Below, one piece after another: positions 28,524 through 36,617 of a DNA stretch of 64,000 bases (within the stretch, counting starts at the first letter, position 1; the number at the start of each line of letters is the position of its first letter). Below the pieces are notes generated by a model. The model was given only the letters and a program-made list of their open reading frames with translations, was not told the origin of the DNA and searched no databases. Source of the stretch: Crocinitomicaceae bacterium. GTDB taxonomy: Bacteria > Bacteroidota > Bacteroidia > Flavobacteriales_D > Crocinitomicaceae. Location of the stretch: positions 1-64,000 of the forward strand of contig JAMLHA010000003.1 in assembly GCA_023957475.1 (NCBI GenBank). The letters are read 5' to 3'. A program made the translations under genes and the position numbers.

Positions 28524-29126
28524 ATGGAAGAACAAAAATACAGCAATGAATTAGACGCAAATTTTTGGAATTTACGTTGGGAAACTGGTCGAATTGGTTG
28601 GGATATTGGTTACGCCTCACCACCAATTACTGAATACATGCAACAATACGCAGACAAAAGTGCCAGCATATTGATTCCAGGGTGTGGAAACGCTTATGAA
28701 GCTGAGTTTTTGGTGCAAAACGGTTTTACCAACATCACTTTGATAGATATTGCCGAGGAAGCTGTTAGAAGACTAAAAGACAAATTTAAAACAACCCCTC
28801 AAGTGACCGTTCTTTGTGGCGATTTTTTTGAGCATCAAGGTAGTTATGACCTCATCATTGAGCAAACGTTTTTTTGTGCTCAAGTACTGCAACGAAGAAC
28901 TGAATACGTGCAAAAAGTACATTCATTACTTAAACCAAACGGCAAATTAGTTGGCGTGTTATTTGGTGTTGATTTTGGTCCGCAAGGTCCACCATTTGGA
29001 GGCGACATCCACGAATACCAACAACTTTTCAAACCCTATTTTGAATTGAAGAAATTGGAGCCGTGTTTCAATAGTATTAAACCACGAGAAGGGGCTGAAT
29101 TATTCATTGAATTTATCAAAAAATGA
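28524..29126 (+). CDS. TPMT-family SAM-dependent methyltransferase
   Basis: 200 residues of the thiopurine S-methyltransferase type. N-terminal FWNLRWETGRIGWDIG is the family hallmark (W-x3-W-x5-WD), followed by SAM motif I ILIPGCGNAYEAEFL and the acidic loop VTLIDIAEEAV. Cytosolic. Relatives methylate thiol, selenium or halide compounds; substrate not known. It overlaps the thioredoxin gene by 4 nt (ATGA). Confidence 0.88.
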   Translation: MEEQKYSNELDANFWNLRWETGRIGWDIGYASPPITEYMQQYADKSASILIPGCGNAYEAEFLVQNGFTNITLIDIAEEAVRRLKDKFKTTPQVTVLCGDFFEHQGSYDLIIEQTFFCAQVLQRRTEYVQKVHSLLKPNGKLVGVLFGVDFGPQGPPFGGDIHEYQQLFKPYFELKKLEPCFNSIKPREGAELFIEFIKK

Positions 29127-29398
29127 GTTCCTCAAAATTGGTTTTAATTGATTTTTATGCAGATTGGTGCAGCACTTGCCAAACAATGGAACCAACCATT
29201 GATGCTATTCAAGAAAAATTTGGGGTACAACTGGAAATTTTAAAAATAAACACCGAAGAAAACCCACAAATGGCAGTGCTTTACCACATTCGAAGTGTGC
29301 CGACTTACATCCTTTTCAAAAATGGTGAGATCGTATGGAAAGTTGCTGGTTTATTAACCAGAAAAGAGTTTATTCAAACAATTGAAAAGCAACTTTAA
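29123..29398 (+). CDS. Thioredoxin-family protein
   Basis: 91 residues, a minimal thioredoxin fold without signal peptide. The active site is WCSTC (Cys16, Cys19), with the cis-proline in VPTYILFKNGE. Classical thioredoxins have WCGPC, so the redox potential probably differs. Being translationally coupled to the TPMT-like methyltransferase, it may keep that enzyme or its thiol substrate reduced, which is inference. Confidence 0.9.
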   Translation: MSSSKLVLIDFYADWCSTCQTMEPTIDAIQEKFGVQLEILKINTEENPQMAVLYHIRSVPTYILFKNGEIVWKVAGLLTRKEFIQTIEKQL

Positions 29399-29443
29399 AA
29401 TCTTCCTTTTTGCTCTTCATTTAGTATAAATAAGACATTAAAA

Positions 29444-29944
29444 TTAATTTTCTTTGTTTGTTTTTGGATAGCCCTTAGGTGCATTTTCACAATCTTTACT
29501 ACACTCTCCCTTAGTGTTGATCGTAAAGTAACCTTCATAATCTTCACTCTCTTTTGTACGAACAAGTGCAGTTTCATCATCAAAGAATCCATCTACATCA
29601 TTAAAAATAGGAGAAACGATTTCCTTTCCTTTTTTATCGATCAAACCATATTTCCCTTTTATTCCAACCCAAGCAACACCGTATTCAAATTCACCAGTAA
29701 AATCATATTTCAGAGGAGTAATTAATTTCCCAGTTGAATCTATAATTCCCCATTTGTTTTTTAATTCCACATGTGCCAATCCTTCAATAAAAAAACTTAT
29801 ATAGTTATACTTTGTAGGTACAATAACTTCTCCTGAAGCGTTTTTCAATCCAAATTTTCCATTTTTTTCGAATGTAGTTAATTCTTGAGCTTTAACTGTG
29901 TAACCGATAAAGGCAATTAAAAATAATAATAGTAGTTTTTTCAT
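29444..29944 (-). CDS. Small secreted WG-repeat protein
   Basis: 166 residues. Signal peptide MKKLLLLFLIAFIGYTVKAQ, then three WG-type repeats: FGLKNASGEVIVPTKY, WGIIDSTGKLITPLKY and YGLIDKKGKEIVSPIF, and a short polar C-terminus with two cysteines (ECSKDCEN). It is a smaller relative of the protein at 3681-4826. Periplasmic location is inferred; function unknown. Confidence 0.85.
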   Translation of the reverse strand: MKKLLLLFLIAFIGYTVKAQELTTFEKNGKFGLKNASGEVIVPTKYNYISFFIEGLAHVELKNKWGIIDSTGKLITPLKYDFTGEFEYGVAWVGIKGKYGLIDKKGKEIVSPIFNDVDGFFDDETALVRTKESEDYEGYFTINTKGECSKDCENAPKGYPKTNKEN

Positions 29945-30071
29945 AATAACTTTGAATAATTATCAATTCAAAAATAAAGTATTAATTTATATTATTTGAG
30001 ATATTTCGATTTTTTTTATTCAAATGGCGTAGGATTATAACTTTTATACGTTAAAACAGTCTAAAAACAAC

Positions 30072-30079
30072 TAAATTTG
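30072..30079 (+). promoter_or_regulatory. -7 promoter box for hutD-like gene
   Basis: TAAATTTG, 31 nt before the ATG at 30111. Confidence 0.45.
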
Positions 30080-30110
30080 TTGCTAACAATCGGTAAATTA
30101 CAACTAATAA

Positions 30111-30668
30111 ATGAAAATCTCCATCATCAAAAAATCAACTTTAATTCCATCTATTTGGGATGGTGGAAAAACGTATGAATACTGTATTTACCCACCGACA
30201 TCCAGTTACAACGAACGCAATTTTGATTTTCGCATCAGTTGCGCAACCATTGAAAAAACACCCTCAAACTTCACTCGGTTTGAAGGATACCAACGTTTTT
30301 TAGTCATGCTCGACAATGATTTATCCATTATTCGTAACGGTATTGAAGAAAAATATGCTAAAAATCAGCTTTTTTCATTTCATTCAAACGATGAAATTCA
30401 ATCGTTTTCACTTGGAAATGATTTTAATTTGATGGTAAAAGAGGATATAAATGCAATAAACTTTTCAATTACTACGGTTCATCAATCGTATGGCAATCAA
30501 TGGATAGTTCTTTTTTCATTGGAAGATTGTGAGGTCGAAATAAATCAAAAAATAATCCACCTTGATAAAAATGATTTAATCGTTGTTAACAATACTAATT
30601 GTGATTCCATACAAGTAGATACTACTAAAAACATACTAATCGGCACCATTAATTTGGCAGAGTTTTAG
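30111..30668 (+). CDS. HutD family protein
   Basis: 185 residues. The N-terminal pattern IIKKSTLIPSIWDGGKTYEY, then FRISCATIEKTPSNFTRFEG and RFLVMLDND, is that of HutD (DUF886), a bicupin protein encoded with histidine-utilisation genes in proteobacteria, where it is thought to modulate the pathway. Here no other hut gene is adjacent, so any tie to histidine breakdown is doubtful. The next gene, MscS-like, starts 35 bp later. Confidence 0.8.
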   Translation: MKISIIKKSTLIPSIWDGGKTYEYCIYPPTSSYNERNFDFRISCATIEKTPSNFTRFEGYQRFLVMLDNDLSIIRNGIEEKYAKNQLFSFHSNDEIQSFSLGNDFNLMVKEDINAINFSITTVHQSYGNQWIVLFSLEDCEVEINQKIIHLDKNDLIVVNNTNCDSIQVDTTKNILIGTINLAEF

Positions 30669-30703
30669 AAAAAATCACTATTTTAGTCAACCAAATTATA
30701 TAA

Positions 30704-31618
30704 ATGACGGGAAAAAAGAAAAAATATTGGATTGGTGGATTTATTGTCGTTGCTGCAATTTTTCTCATATCTCACTATGCGCTTAATTTGCCACAATTTG
30801 CATTTTTAAAAGAATATTTACCTGTTATAAAGCGTCTCACCATGAGTGCTTTTCTGGTTGTCCTTATTCTTCTTATCGAACGAGCACTTGAAAAAATAAT
30901 TGACGCTAAAGCAGAAACAGAAGGAATTAAATACAACCTTCAACGCATAACACGTTTGTTGACCATTATTTTTATCATCATCGTTATTGCTTCGTTTTTA
31001 TTTCAAAATCTCTACGCTGTTGCCGTAAGTTTTGGATTAATTTCGTTGGTTCTTGGTTTTGCTTTGCAGGCACCAATTACGTCTTTTATTGCGTGGTTGT
31101 TCATCATCTTTAGACGACCTTTTCGTGTGGGCGATCGCATACAAATAGATGGTTTTAAAGGCGATGTGATTGAAATTGGGTATCTTGATACTATATTAGA
31201 AGAATGTAGTGGCGTTTATTTAGGAAATGACCGAAAAAGTGGAAGATTGGTACATTTCCCAAACAGCATCATTCTTCGTTCGGAAGTGGTAAATTATTCA
31301 GGGCCATTTATTCCGTTTATTTGGAATGAAACAGCTATTCAAATTGCCTATACAAGTGATTTGCCTTTTGTTGAATCTTGTTTATTGCAAGCGGCTGATG
31401 AAGATTTTTCCGAACGTTTTCCAGAAAAAAGTTCTTTAGGTAATGAACCAGAAGTTTATTTTCGTGTTAACAATTTTGCATGGCTAGAAGCAGTTGTTTC
31501 CTACCCTGTTGAACCAACTGACACAACTGGAAGAAGAACACGTATTTTGAAACGTGCGTTACCTTTATTAAATGCACAACCCGATAAAGTTCAATTTCCT
31601 GAGGGCACTCATAGGTAG
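30704..31618 (+). CDS. MscS-family mechanosensitive channel
   Basis: 304 residues with about four hydrophobic helices (residues 8-130), the last containing the pore-lining VLGFALQAPITSFIAWLFI, then the beta-domain RPFRVGDRIQIDGFKGDVIEI that forms the cytoplasmic vestibule. MscS-type channels open on membrane tension and release osmolytes on downshock. The window also encodes MscL (41604). The convergent DUF1648 gene ends one base after its stop. Confidence 0.9.
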   Translation: MTGKKKKYWIGGFIVVAAIFLISHYALNLPQFAFLKEYLPVIKRLTMSAFLVVLILLIERALEKIIDAKAETEGIKYNLQRITRLLTIIFIIIVIASFLFQNLYAVAVSFGLISLVLGFALQAPITSFIAWLFIIFRRPFRVGDRIQIDGFKGDVIEIGYLDTILEECSGVYLGNDRKSGRLVHFPNSIILRSEVVNYSGPFIPFIWNETAIQIAYTSDLPFVESCLLQAADEDFSERFPEKSSLGNEPEVYFRVNNFAWLEAVVSYPVEPTDTTGRRTRILKRALPLLNAQPDKVQFPEGTHR

Positions 31619-31619
31619 T

Positions 31620-32111
31620 TTACTTATTCTTCCAAGCCAAATAAAAATAAATTCCCAAAGGAATAAAGATTGCACCCAAAATTACAACCAACCAATAAGC
31701 TGAAAAAGAATCCATTGATGAGGAATAACTTATTTCTAAAGGAGAAATACCAAATATCAACACCAATATCAGTGTCAGAAAACGCATAAATCGAGTTGCT
31801 AATCGATATTGAACAACTGCATTTTGCTCCGTAATTTGAAATGGATAATTAAAAATGTGTGGAAATCTATTTAAAAGAGTCAAACCAATAGTCATCACTG
31901 TTGAAACAATTTGAAGTACAATTAATGTTGACTTGCTACCATACCCATCCACTTCTCCTTTGATAGTATAATGAACAGGAATAGTATCTGGCAATGATGA
32001 ATAATTAGTGATTAAAACAATCCAAAGCGTAATTAATGCTACAATGATTGCCATTTCCAACAATTTATCCATCAAGGTAAGTGGCACCTTTATTTTAGGC
32101 TGATTATACAT
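31620..32111 (-). CDS. DUF1648 domain membrane protein
   Basis: 163 residues, four hydrophobic segments. The DUF1648 motif NYSSLPDTIPVHYTIKGEVD follows the first helix; this domain is found in SdpI-like immunity proteins and small transporters. It overlaps the 3' end of the histidine kinase gene by 8 nt and is the last gene of the regulator-kinase operon, so it may belong to the response these control. Function unknown. Confidence 0.82.
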   Translation of the reverse strand: MYNQPKIKVPLTLMDKLLEMAIIVALITLWIVLITNYSSLPDTIPVHYTIKGEVDGYGSKSTLIVLQIVSTVMTIGLTLLNRFPHIFNYPFQITEQNAVVQYRLATRFMRFLTLILVLIFGISPLEISYSSSMDSFSAYWLVVILGAIFIPLGIYFYLAWKNK

Positions 32112-33840
32112 GATAAATCACTTCTATTTTAGTTCCTCCACCCAATTTCGATTGAAAATTCAATTGCCCATTTATCTCCTCCACTCGTTGTCGGATATTT
32201 TGCAAGCCATACCCGTTTTTTACAATATCTTCATCAAATCCTATGCCATTATCGGTAATCGTTACCGAAGTTGCATCGATTGCAACTTTTAACTCCTTAC
32301 ATTCTGCATATTTAGAGGCATTGTTTACAGATTCTTGAATAATACGGTACAAATGCAAGGCAACAGAAGGTGATAATTTTGATTCTTTATCAGAAGCAAC
32401 AATCGTTGTTTGCACTTCTTTATCGCTAAAAATACGTTTTACATAATCTTTTGCTTTTTGGTGCAACTCTTCTACTGTTAATTCTTGTTTATGAATTGAC
32501 CAAATGGTTTCACGCAACATGGAATTTGCATTGGAAGAAATAGCTCGAATTGCTTCTAAATCAGTTTTATCAGCCAAATTTGCTGTTTTATAAGCTTTCA
32601 TATCTAATTTGGATGAAATCAATGTCAACTCAGCTCCCAGATTGTCGTGCAAGTCACGAGCAATTCTCGTGCGTTCGTTTTCCAAATTTTGCAAAATTTC
32701 AAAGGCTGCTTTTTGTTGCTCCAATTTTCTGCGTTGAATAACCAATACTATAATCACACAAAGGATTACGACTGTGCCTACCAATAAAAGTACAAGCAAA
32801 GTTTTATTCTTTCCTTTGATTATTTCTTGCTCTAACGCTATTTCTTTCTTTTCTGTTTCAAATTTGGTTGTCATTTCGGCCAATTGCTTGTGCTTTTCTT
32901 CATCCAACAATTTATCTTTAATAGCAATTTGCTGGTTTAAGTATTCAAATGCAGCTTTAAAATCATGTTGTTCTTTGCTGATAGTTGATAAATTACCTAA
33001 TAAATATACCGACAAATCTTTATAATCCTTCTTACCAGCTATTTTGTATGCTTTTTCAAAATTTTCTTTTGCAAGCTGTAAATTTTGTTGCATTGAATAA
33101 ATCTCACCTAGATTTGTGTAACTAATGGCAATCGCAAAAGAATCTTTAATAGCCAATCTTAATTGGAGCGATTGGGTTTGTTTTTCAATTGATTCTGCAT
33201 ATTTATTTTGTTGCGCATAAACCTGACTAATAAAATCCAAACTATATGAAAGCCCGATGGTATCATTTACAGAAGAATAATAATTTTCGGTCATAAAATA
33301 ATACGACAACGCCTTTTGCAAATCATTGTCACACGATTCGGAAACATTTCCTAAATAATTATGAACGGTTGCTAATTCTTGAAGATTTTTAGTTGTTTTA
33401 TAGATTTCCTCTGCCTTGTGATAATACTTTTTGGTGTTTTCACAATCGTTTTGAGCCTTTTTATACAAACGACCAATGGATATATAAACAAGTGGCAAAT
33501 CTTTCACATCATTGAGCTTTTCAAATTGTGTTACTGCTTGAAGTAACAAGGGAAGTGCTTTTGTATATTCTCCAGTTAAAAAATAAGCATCACCCAATTG
33601 AGCAACTAATTTGGCTTGCAACAACGGAAATTGGTTAAGTTCTTTTTCATTGATTGCCTGTTGAGCTAGCTTAATTGCAATTTGTGGAGAACGAGTAACT
33701 TGTTTACCGACAAAATCAATGTATTTATTAAACTTATCCTGACCTTTTAATGGTTTAATTATGGCATCAAAGTCATTAAATGTTTCTTGGCCGAAGACAG
33801 AAAATGCAGTGAAAATCAAAAAAACAATACAATATCTCAT
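32104..33840 (-). CDS. TPR-containing sensor histidine kinase (HisKA_3)
   Basis: 578 residues. Signal peptide (1-17, ending VFG), five to six tetratricopeptide repeats in the periplasm (about 60-310), a coiled segment, one transmembrane helix (about 345-365), HisKA_3 with the phospho-acceptor His in RTRIARDLHDNLGAELTLIS (about residue 397), and a HATPase domain with ITDNGIGFD and YGLQNIRQRVEEINGQLNF. This NarX/DesK-type kinase phosphorylates LuxR-type regulators; the partner is encoded just upstream (33952-34605). The TPRs replace a classical sensor and probably sense proteins. Confidence 0.93.
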   Translation of the reverse strand: MRYCIVFLIFTAFSVFGQETFNDFDAIIKPLKGQDKFNKYIDFVGKQVTRSPQIAIKLAQQAINEKELNQFPLLQAKLVAQLGDAYFLTGEYTKALPLLLQAVTQFEKLNDVKDLPLVYISIGRLYKKAQNDCENTKKYYHKAEEIYKTTKNLQELATVHNYLGNVSESCDNDLQKALSYYFMTENYYSSVNDTIGLSYSLDFISQVYAQQNKYAESIEKQTQSLQLRLAIKDSFAIAISYTNLGEIYSMQQNLQLAKENFEKAYKIAGKKDYKDLSVYLLGNLSTISKEQHDFKAAFEYLNQQIAIKDKLLDEEKHKQLAEMTTKFETEKKEIALEQEIIKGKNKTLLVLLLVGTVVILCVIIVLVIQRRKLEQQKAAFEILQNLENERTRIARDLHDNLGAELTLISSKLDMKAYKTANLADKTDLEAIRAISSNANSMLRETIWSIHKQELTVEELHQKAKDYVKRIFSDKEVQTTIVASDKESKLSPSVALHLYRIIQESVNNASKYAECKELKVAIDATSVTITDNGIGFDEDIVKNGYGLQNIRQRVEEINGQLNFQSKLGGGTKIEVIYHV

Positions 33841-33951
33841 CGAAAAATTTTAAACAAAAATAAAAGAAAAAGATTTCACTAGCGAAAAAAATATGAACAC
33901 ACCACAAAACACAGCCGCTATGAGTAGTAGCGACTTAAAGGCAGTCTCTCT

Positions 33952-34605
33952 TCAAATCAACCCACTTTTTTTGGCTTTATCTATCGCTTCAATCTTGTTA
34001 TGAACCCGCATTTTCTTGTAAATATTCTCTACGTGTTTTCTTGCAGTACCATAGCTAATAAAAAGGTTTTCTGCAATTTGATCATAGCTCAAACCCTTTG
34101 CAATTTGCTCCAACACATCCATTTCTCTTTTGGTTAGCTCATAATCAGCCACATCTTTCACATCACTTGGCTTACCCTTTTTGATTAATGTCAACGCTTT
34201 TTTTGCAATCATTGGATTCATTGGCGCGCCACCTTCCATCGCTTCATAGATGGCTTTGTGAACTTTTGCGGGACTTTCATCCTTTAATAAATACCCACTT
34301 GCTCCAGCCATAATGGCATCAAATACATTTTGCTCATCGTCAAATACAGTACACATGATAATTTTAATATGCGGCCAGCGATTGGAAATAATTTCAGTTG
34401 CTTGTACACCATCCATTATCGGCATATTGATATCCATCATAATAACATCTACTGCGTGATTATTTTCCAAACGTTTAATCATATCAGCACCATTCGTTAA
34501 GGTATCAACCACTTTAAATTCAACGGCTAATTCAATTTTTTCTTTAAGTGCTTCAGCAATTTTATGAATATCTTCAGCAATAGCGATTTTAATAATTTGT
34601 GACAT
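33952..34605 (-). CDS. LuxR/NarL-type response regulator
   Basis: 217 residues: a receiver domain with phospho-acceptor Asp58 in MMDINMPIMDG, conserved Thr/Ser and Lys (LLKDESPAK), and a C-terminal LuxR helix-turn-helix, LTKREMDVLEQIAKGLSYDQ onward with HVENIYKKMRVHNK. It activates or represses transcription when phosphorylated by the HisKA_3 kinase whose gene starts 111 bp downstream in the same direction. Divergent from pckA, with a 338-bp shared upstream region. Confidence 0.94.
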   Translation of the reverse strand: MSQIIKIAIAEDIHKIAEALKEKIELAVEFKVVDTLTNGADMIKRLENNHAVDVIMMDINMPIMDGVQATEIISNRWPHIKIIMCTVFDDEQNVFDAIMAGASGYLLKDESPAKVHKAIYEAMEGGAPMNPMIAKKALTLIKKGKPSDVKDVADYELTKREMDVLEQIAKGLSYDQIAENLFISYGTARKHVENIYKKMRVHNKIEAIDKAKKSGLI

Positions 34606-34674
34606 TATTCTTATAATTTACTCACAAAGTTGCAACTTATTAATTATTTATACAATACGTCATATTACCTATTT

Positions 34675-34726
34675 AACCTGAATTCGACAGATAATTCTAT
34701 TCAGAGCGCTTGAAAATAGACAGGTT
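34675..34726 (-). mobile_element. Relic of the foldback element: right end only
   Basis: Begins AACCTGAATTCGACAGATAA and ends CAGGTT. Fifty bases align to the reverse complement of the right terminus of the copy at 44431-44706 with 7 mismatches. The rest of the element is missing, so this is a decayed or solo end. Confidence 0.75.
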
Positions 34727-34895
34727 ATTTATTAAACATAGTTAAAATCCCTGGTAATTATTCATTCATTTTTTAAAAGATTAACATTTGGTTTTGAATG
34801 TATTAAAAAAGGATTCATAAAAAAGTTGTTAACAATCAGCAAATTCTGTTCGTAAAATATATTCGTTTTTTTTCGTTAAGTCAAAATAGATGGTT

Positions 34896-34903
34896 TAAAT
34901 TTG
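34896..34903 (+). promoter_or_regulatory. -7 promoter box for pckA
   Basis: TAAATTTG, leaving a leader of roughly 35 nt before the ATG at 34944. Confidence 0.6.
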
Positions 34904-34943
34904 CAAACGAAAACAATAGCATAGCTAAAAAAATATTTGAATT

Positions 34944-36554
34944 ATGGATATGTTTGGAAAATTGGGTAACAATACCGATTTAAAATCTACATTGGGTTTA
35001 GACAACCTTGGAAATCAATTTTGGAATTTAACTCCTGCAGAACTTGTTGAAGACACTATTTTATCTGGTGAAGGTATTTTGACAGATACAGGAGCAATTG
35101 CCATTGAAACAGGAGAGTTTACTGGACGCTCACCTAAAGACCGCTTTATCGTTTGCGATGCAAAAACAGAAAATGCAGTTTGGTGGGGTGACATCAACAT
35201 TAAATTTACACCTGAGAAATTTGATGCTTTATTCAATAGAATGAAAGCTTATATGGAAGGTCGTGATGTATATGTTAGAGATAACTACGTTTGTGCTGAC
35301 AAAAACTTCCGTTTAAATGTTCGTACAATTACAGAATTACCTTGGGGAAGTCACTTTGCAAACAACATGTTCTTGCGTCCAACAGACGAAGAATTAGAAA
35401 ACTTTTCTCCAGATTGGCACATTGTTTGCATGCCTAATTTCATGGCAAACCCTGAAATCGATGGCACACGTCAACACAATTTTGCTGTATTAAACTTCAC
35501 ACGTAAAATGATTATCATTGGTGGAACAAAATATACAGGTGAAATTAAAAAAGGTGTTTTCTCTGCATTAAATTTCATTTTGCCTCATGAAAAGAATGTA
35601 TTGTCTATGCACTGTTCTGCCAACATCGGAAAAGACGGTGATACAGCCGTATTCTTCGGATTATCTGGAACGGGAAAAACAACATTGTCTTCCGATCCAA
35701 ATAGAAAATTAATTGGAGATGACGAACACGCATGGGCTGACAACTCTGTATTCAATATTGAAGGTGGTTGTTATGCAAAAACAATCGACTTATCTCAAGA
35801 AAAAGAACCTCAAATTTATGATGCTATTAAATTTGGTGCAATCTTAGAAAACATTGGTTTCAAAGATGGTTCTTCTACTCCAGATTATACAGATAATACA
35901 ATTACAGAAAACACACGTGTATCGTATCCTTTGGAACACATAGAAAATATTGCCGTTCCATCTATTGGTACTGCACCTAAAAATATTTTCTTCTTAACTT
36001 GTGATGCATTTGGTGTATTGCCTCCAATTTCACGTTTATCAAATGAACAAGCAATGTATCACTTCATGTCGGGATATACAGCAAAAGTTGCTGGAACTGA
36101 AGTTGGTATCACAGAACCTAAAACAACTTTTTCAGCTTGTTTTGGTGCAGCGTTTTTACCTTTACACCCAGCAAAATATGCTGAATTGTTAGGAAAAAAA
36201 CTAGAAGGATCTAACATCAAAGTTTGGTTGGTTAACACTGGATGGTCTGGTGGAGCTTACGGCGTTGGAAACCGCATGAAGTTAAGTTACACTAGAGCTA
36301 TGATTACAGCTGCAATGGAAGGTAAATTAGAAGGAGCTACATTTAGCAAAATGCCTATCTTTGAATTAGAATTCCCTACAGCTGTTGAAGGTGTTCCTTC
36401 TAACATTTTAAATCCAAGAGACACTTGGTCTGACAAAGCAGCTTACGATGAAACGGCTAATAATTTAGCAAATCAATTCGTTAAAAACTTTGAGAAATAT
36501 ACAGATCAAACAAACGAAGCAATTAGAGGAGCAGCACCGAAAGTGTTAGCATAA
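34944..36554 (+). CDS. pckA: Phosphoenolpyruvate carboxykinase (ATP)
   Basis: 536 residues. Converts oxaloacetate and ATP to PEP, CO2 and ADP, the entry to gluconeogenesis. Motifs: TGEFTGRSPKDRFIV, the kinase P-loop GLSGTGKTTLSSDPNRKLIG (about 239-258), DDEHAWADN with metal ligands, and NTGWSGGAYGVGNRM. A complete ATP-type enzyme of usual length. Codon use is more uniform than neighbours, suggesting high expression. A strong terminator follows. Confidence 0.97.
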   Translation: MDMFGKLGNNTDLKSTLGLDNLGNQFWNLTPAELVEDTILSGEGILTDTGAIAIETGEFTGRSPKDRFIVCDAKTENAVWWGDINIKFTPEKFDALFNRMKAYMEGRDVYVRDNYVCADKNFRLNVRTITELPWGSHFANNMFLRPTDEELENFSPDWHIVCMPNFMANPEIDGTRQHNFAVLNFTRKMIIIGGTKYTGEIKKGVFSALNFILPHEKNVLSMHCSANIGKDGDTAVFFGLSGTGKTTLSSDPNRKLIGDDEHAWADNSVFNIEGGCYAKTIDLSQEKEPQIYDAIKFGAILENIGFKDGSSTPDYTDNTITENTRVSYPLEHIENIAVPSIGTAPKNIFFLTCDAFGVLPPISRLSNEQAMYHFMSGYTAKVAGTEVGITEPKTTFSACFGAAFLPLHPAKYAELLGKKLEGSNIKVWLVNTGWSGGAYGVGNRMKLSYTRAMITAAMEGKLEGATFSKMPIFELEFPTAVEGVPSNILNPRDTWSDKAAYDETANNLANQFVKNFEKYTDQTNEAIRGAAPKVLA

Positions 36555-36571
36555 TCAAATTCATATATTCT

Positions 36572-36607
36572 AAAAAAAGCTTCCTCATTTTGGGGAAGCT
36601 TTTTTTT
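36572..36607. terminator. Terminator shared by pckA and dnaG
   Basis: AAAAAAAGCTTCC pairs with GGAAGCTTTTTTT around a short loop. The A- and T-runs allow termination of both convergent genes. Confidence 0.9.
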
Positions 36608-36617
36608 ATTTTAGTCT

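Larger units (their letters stand above)
34606..34943. other. Divergent intergenic region between response regulator and pckA
   Basis: Holds a relic of one end of the foldback element (34675-34726) on the regulator side and the pckA promoter on the other. No gene is seen. Confidence 0.6.

Noticed and set aside
29395..29592. A 65-codon minus-strand reading frame
   Set aside because: Shadow of the WG-repeat gene in another frame.
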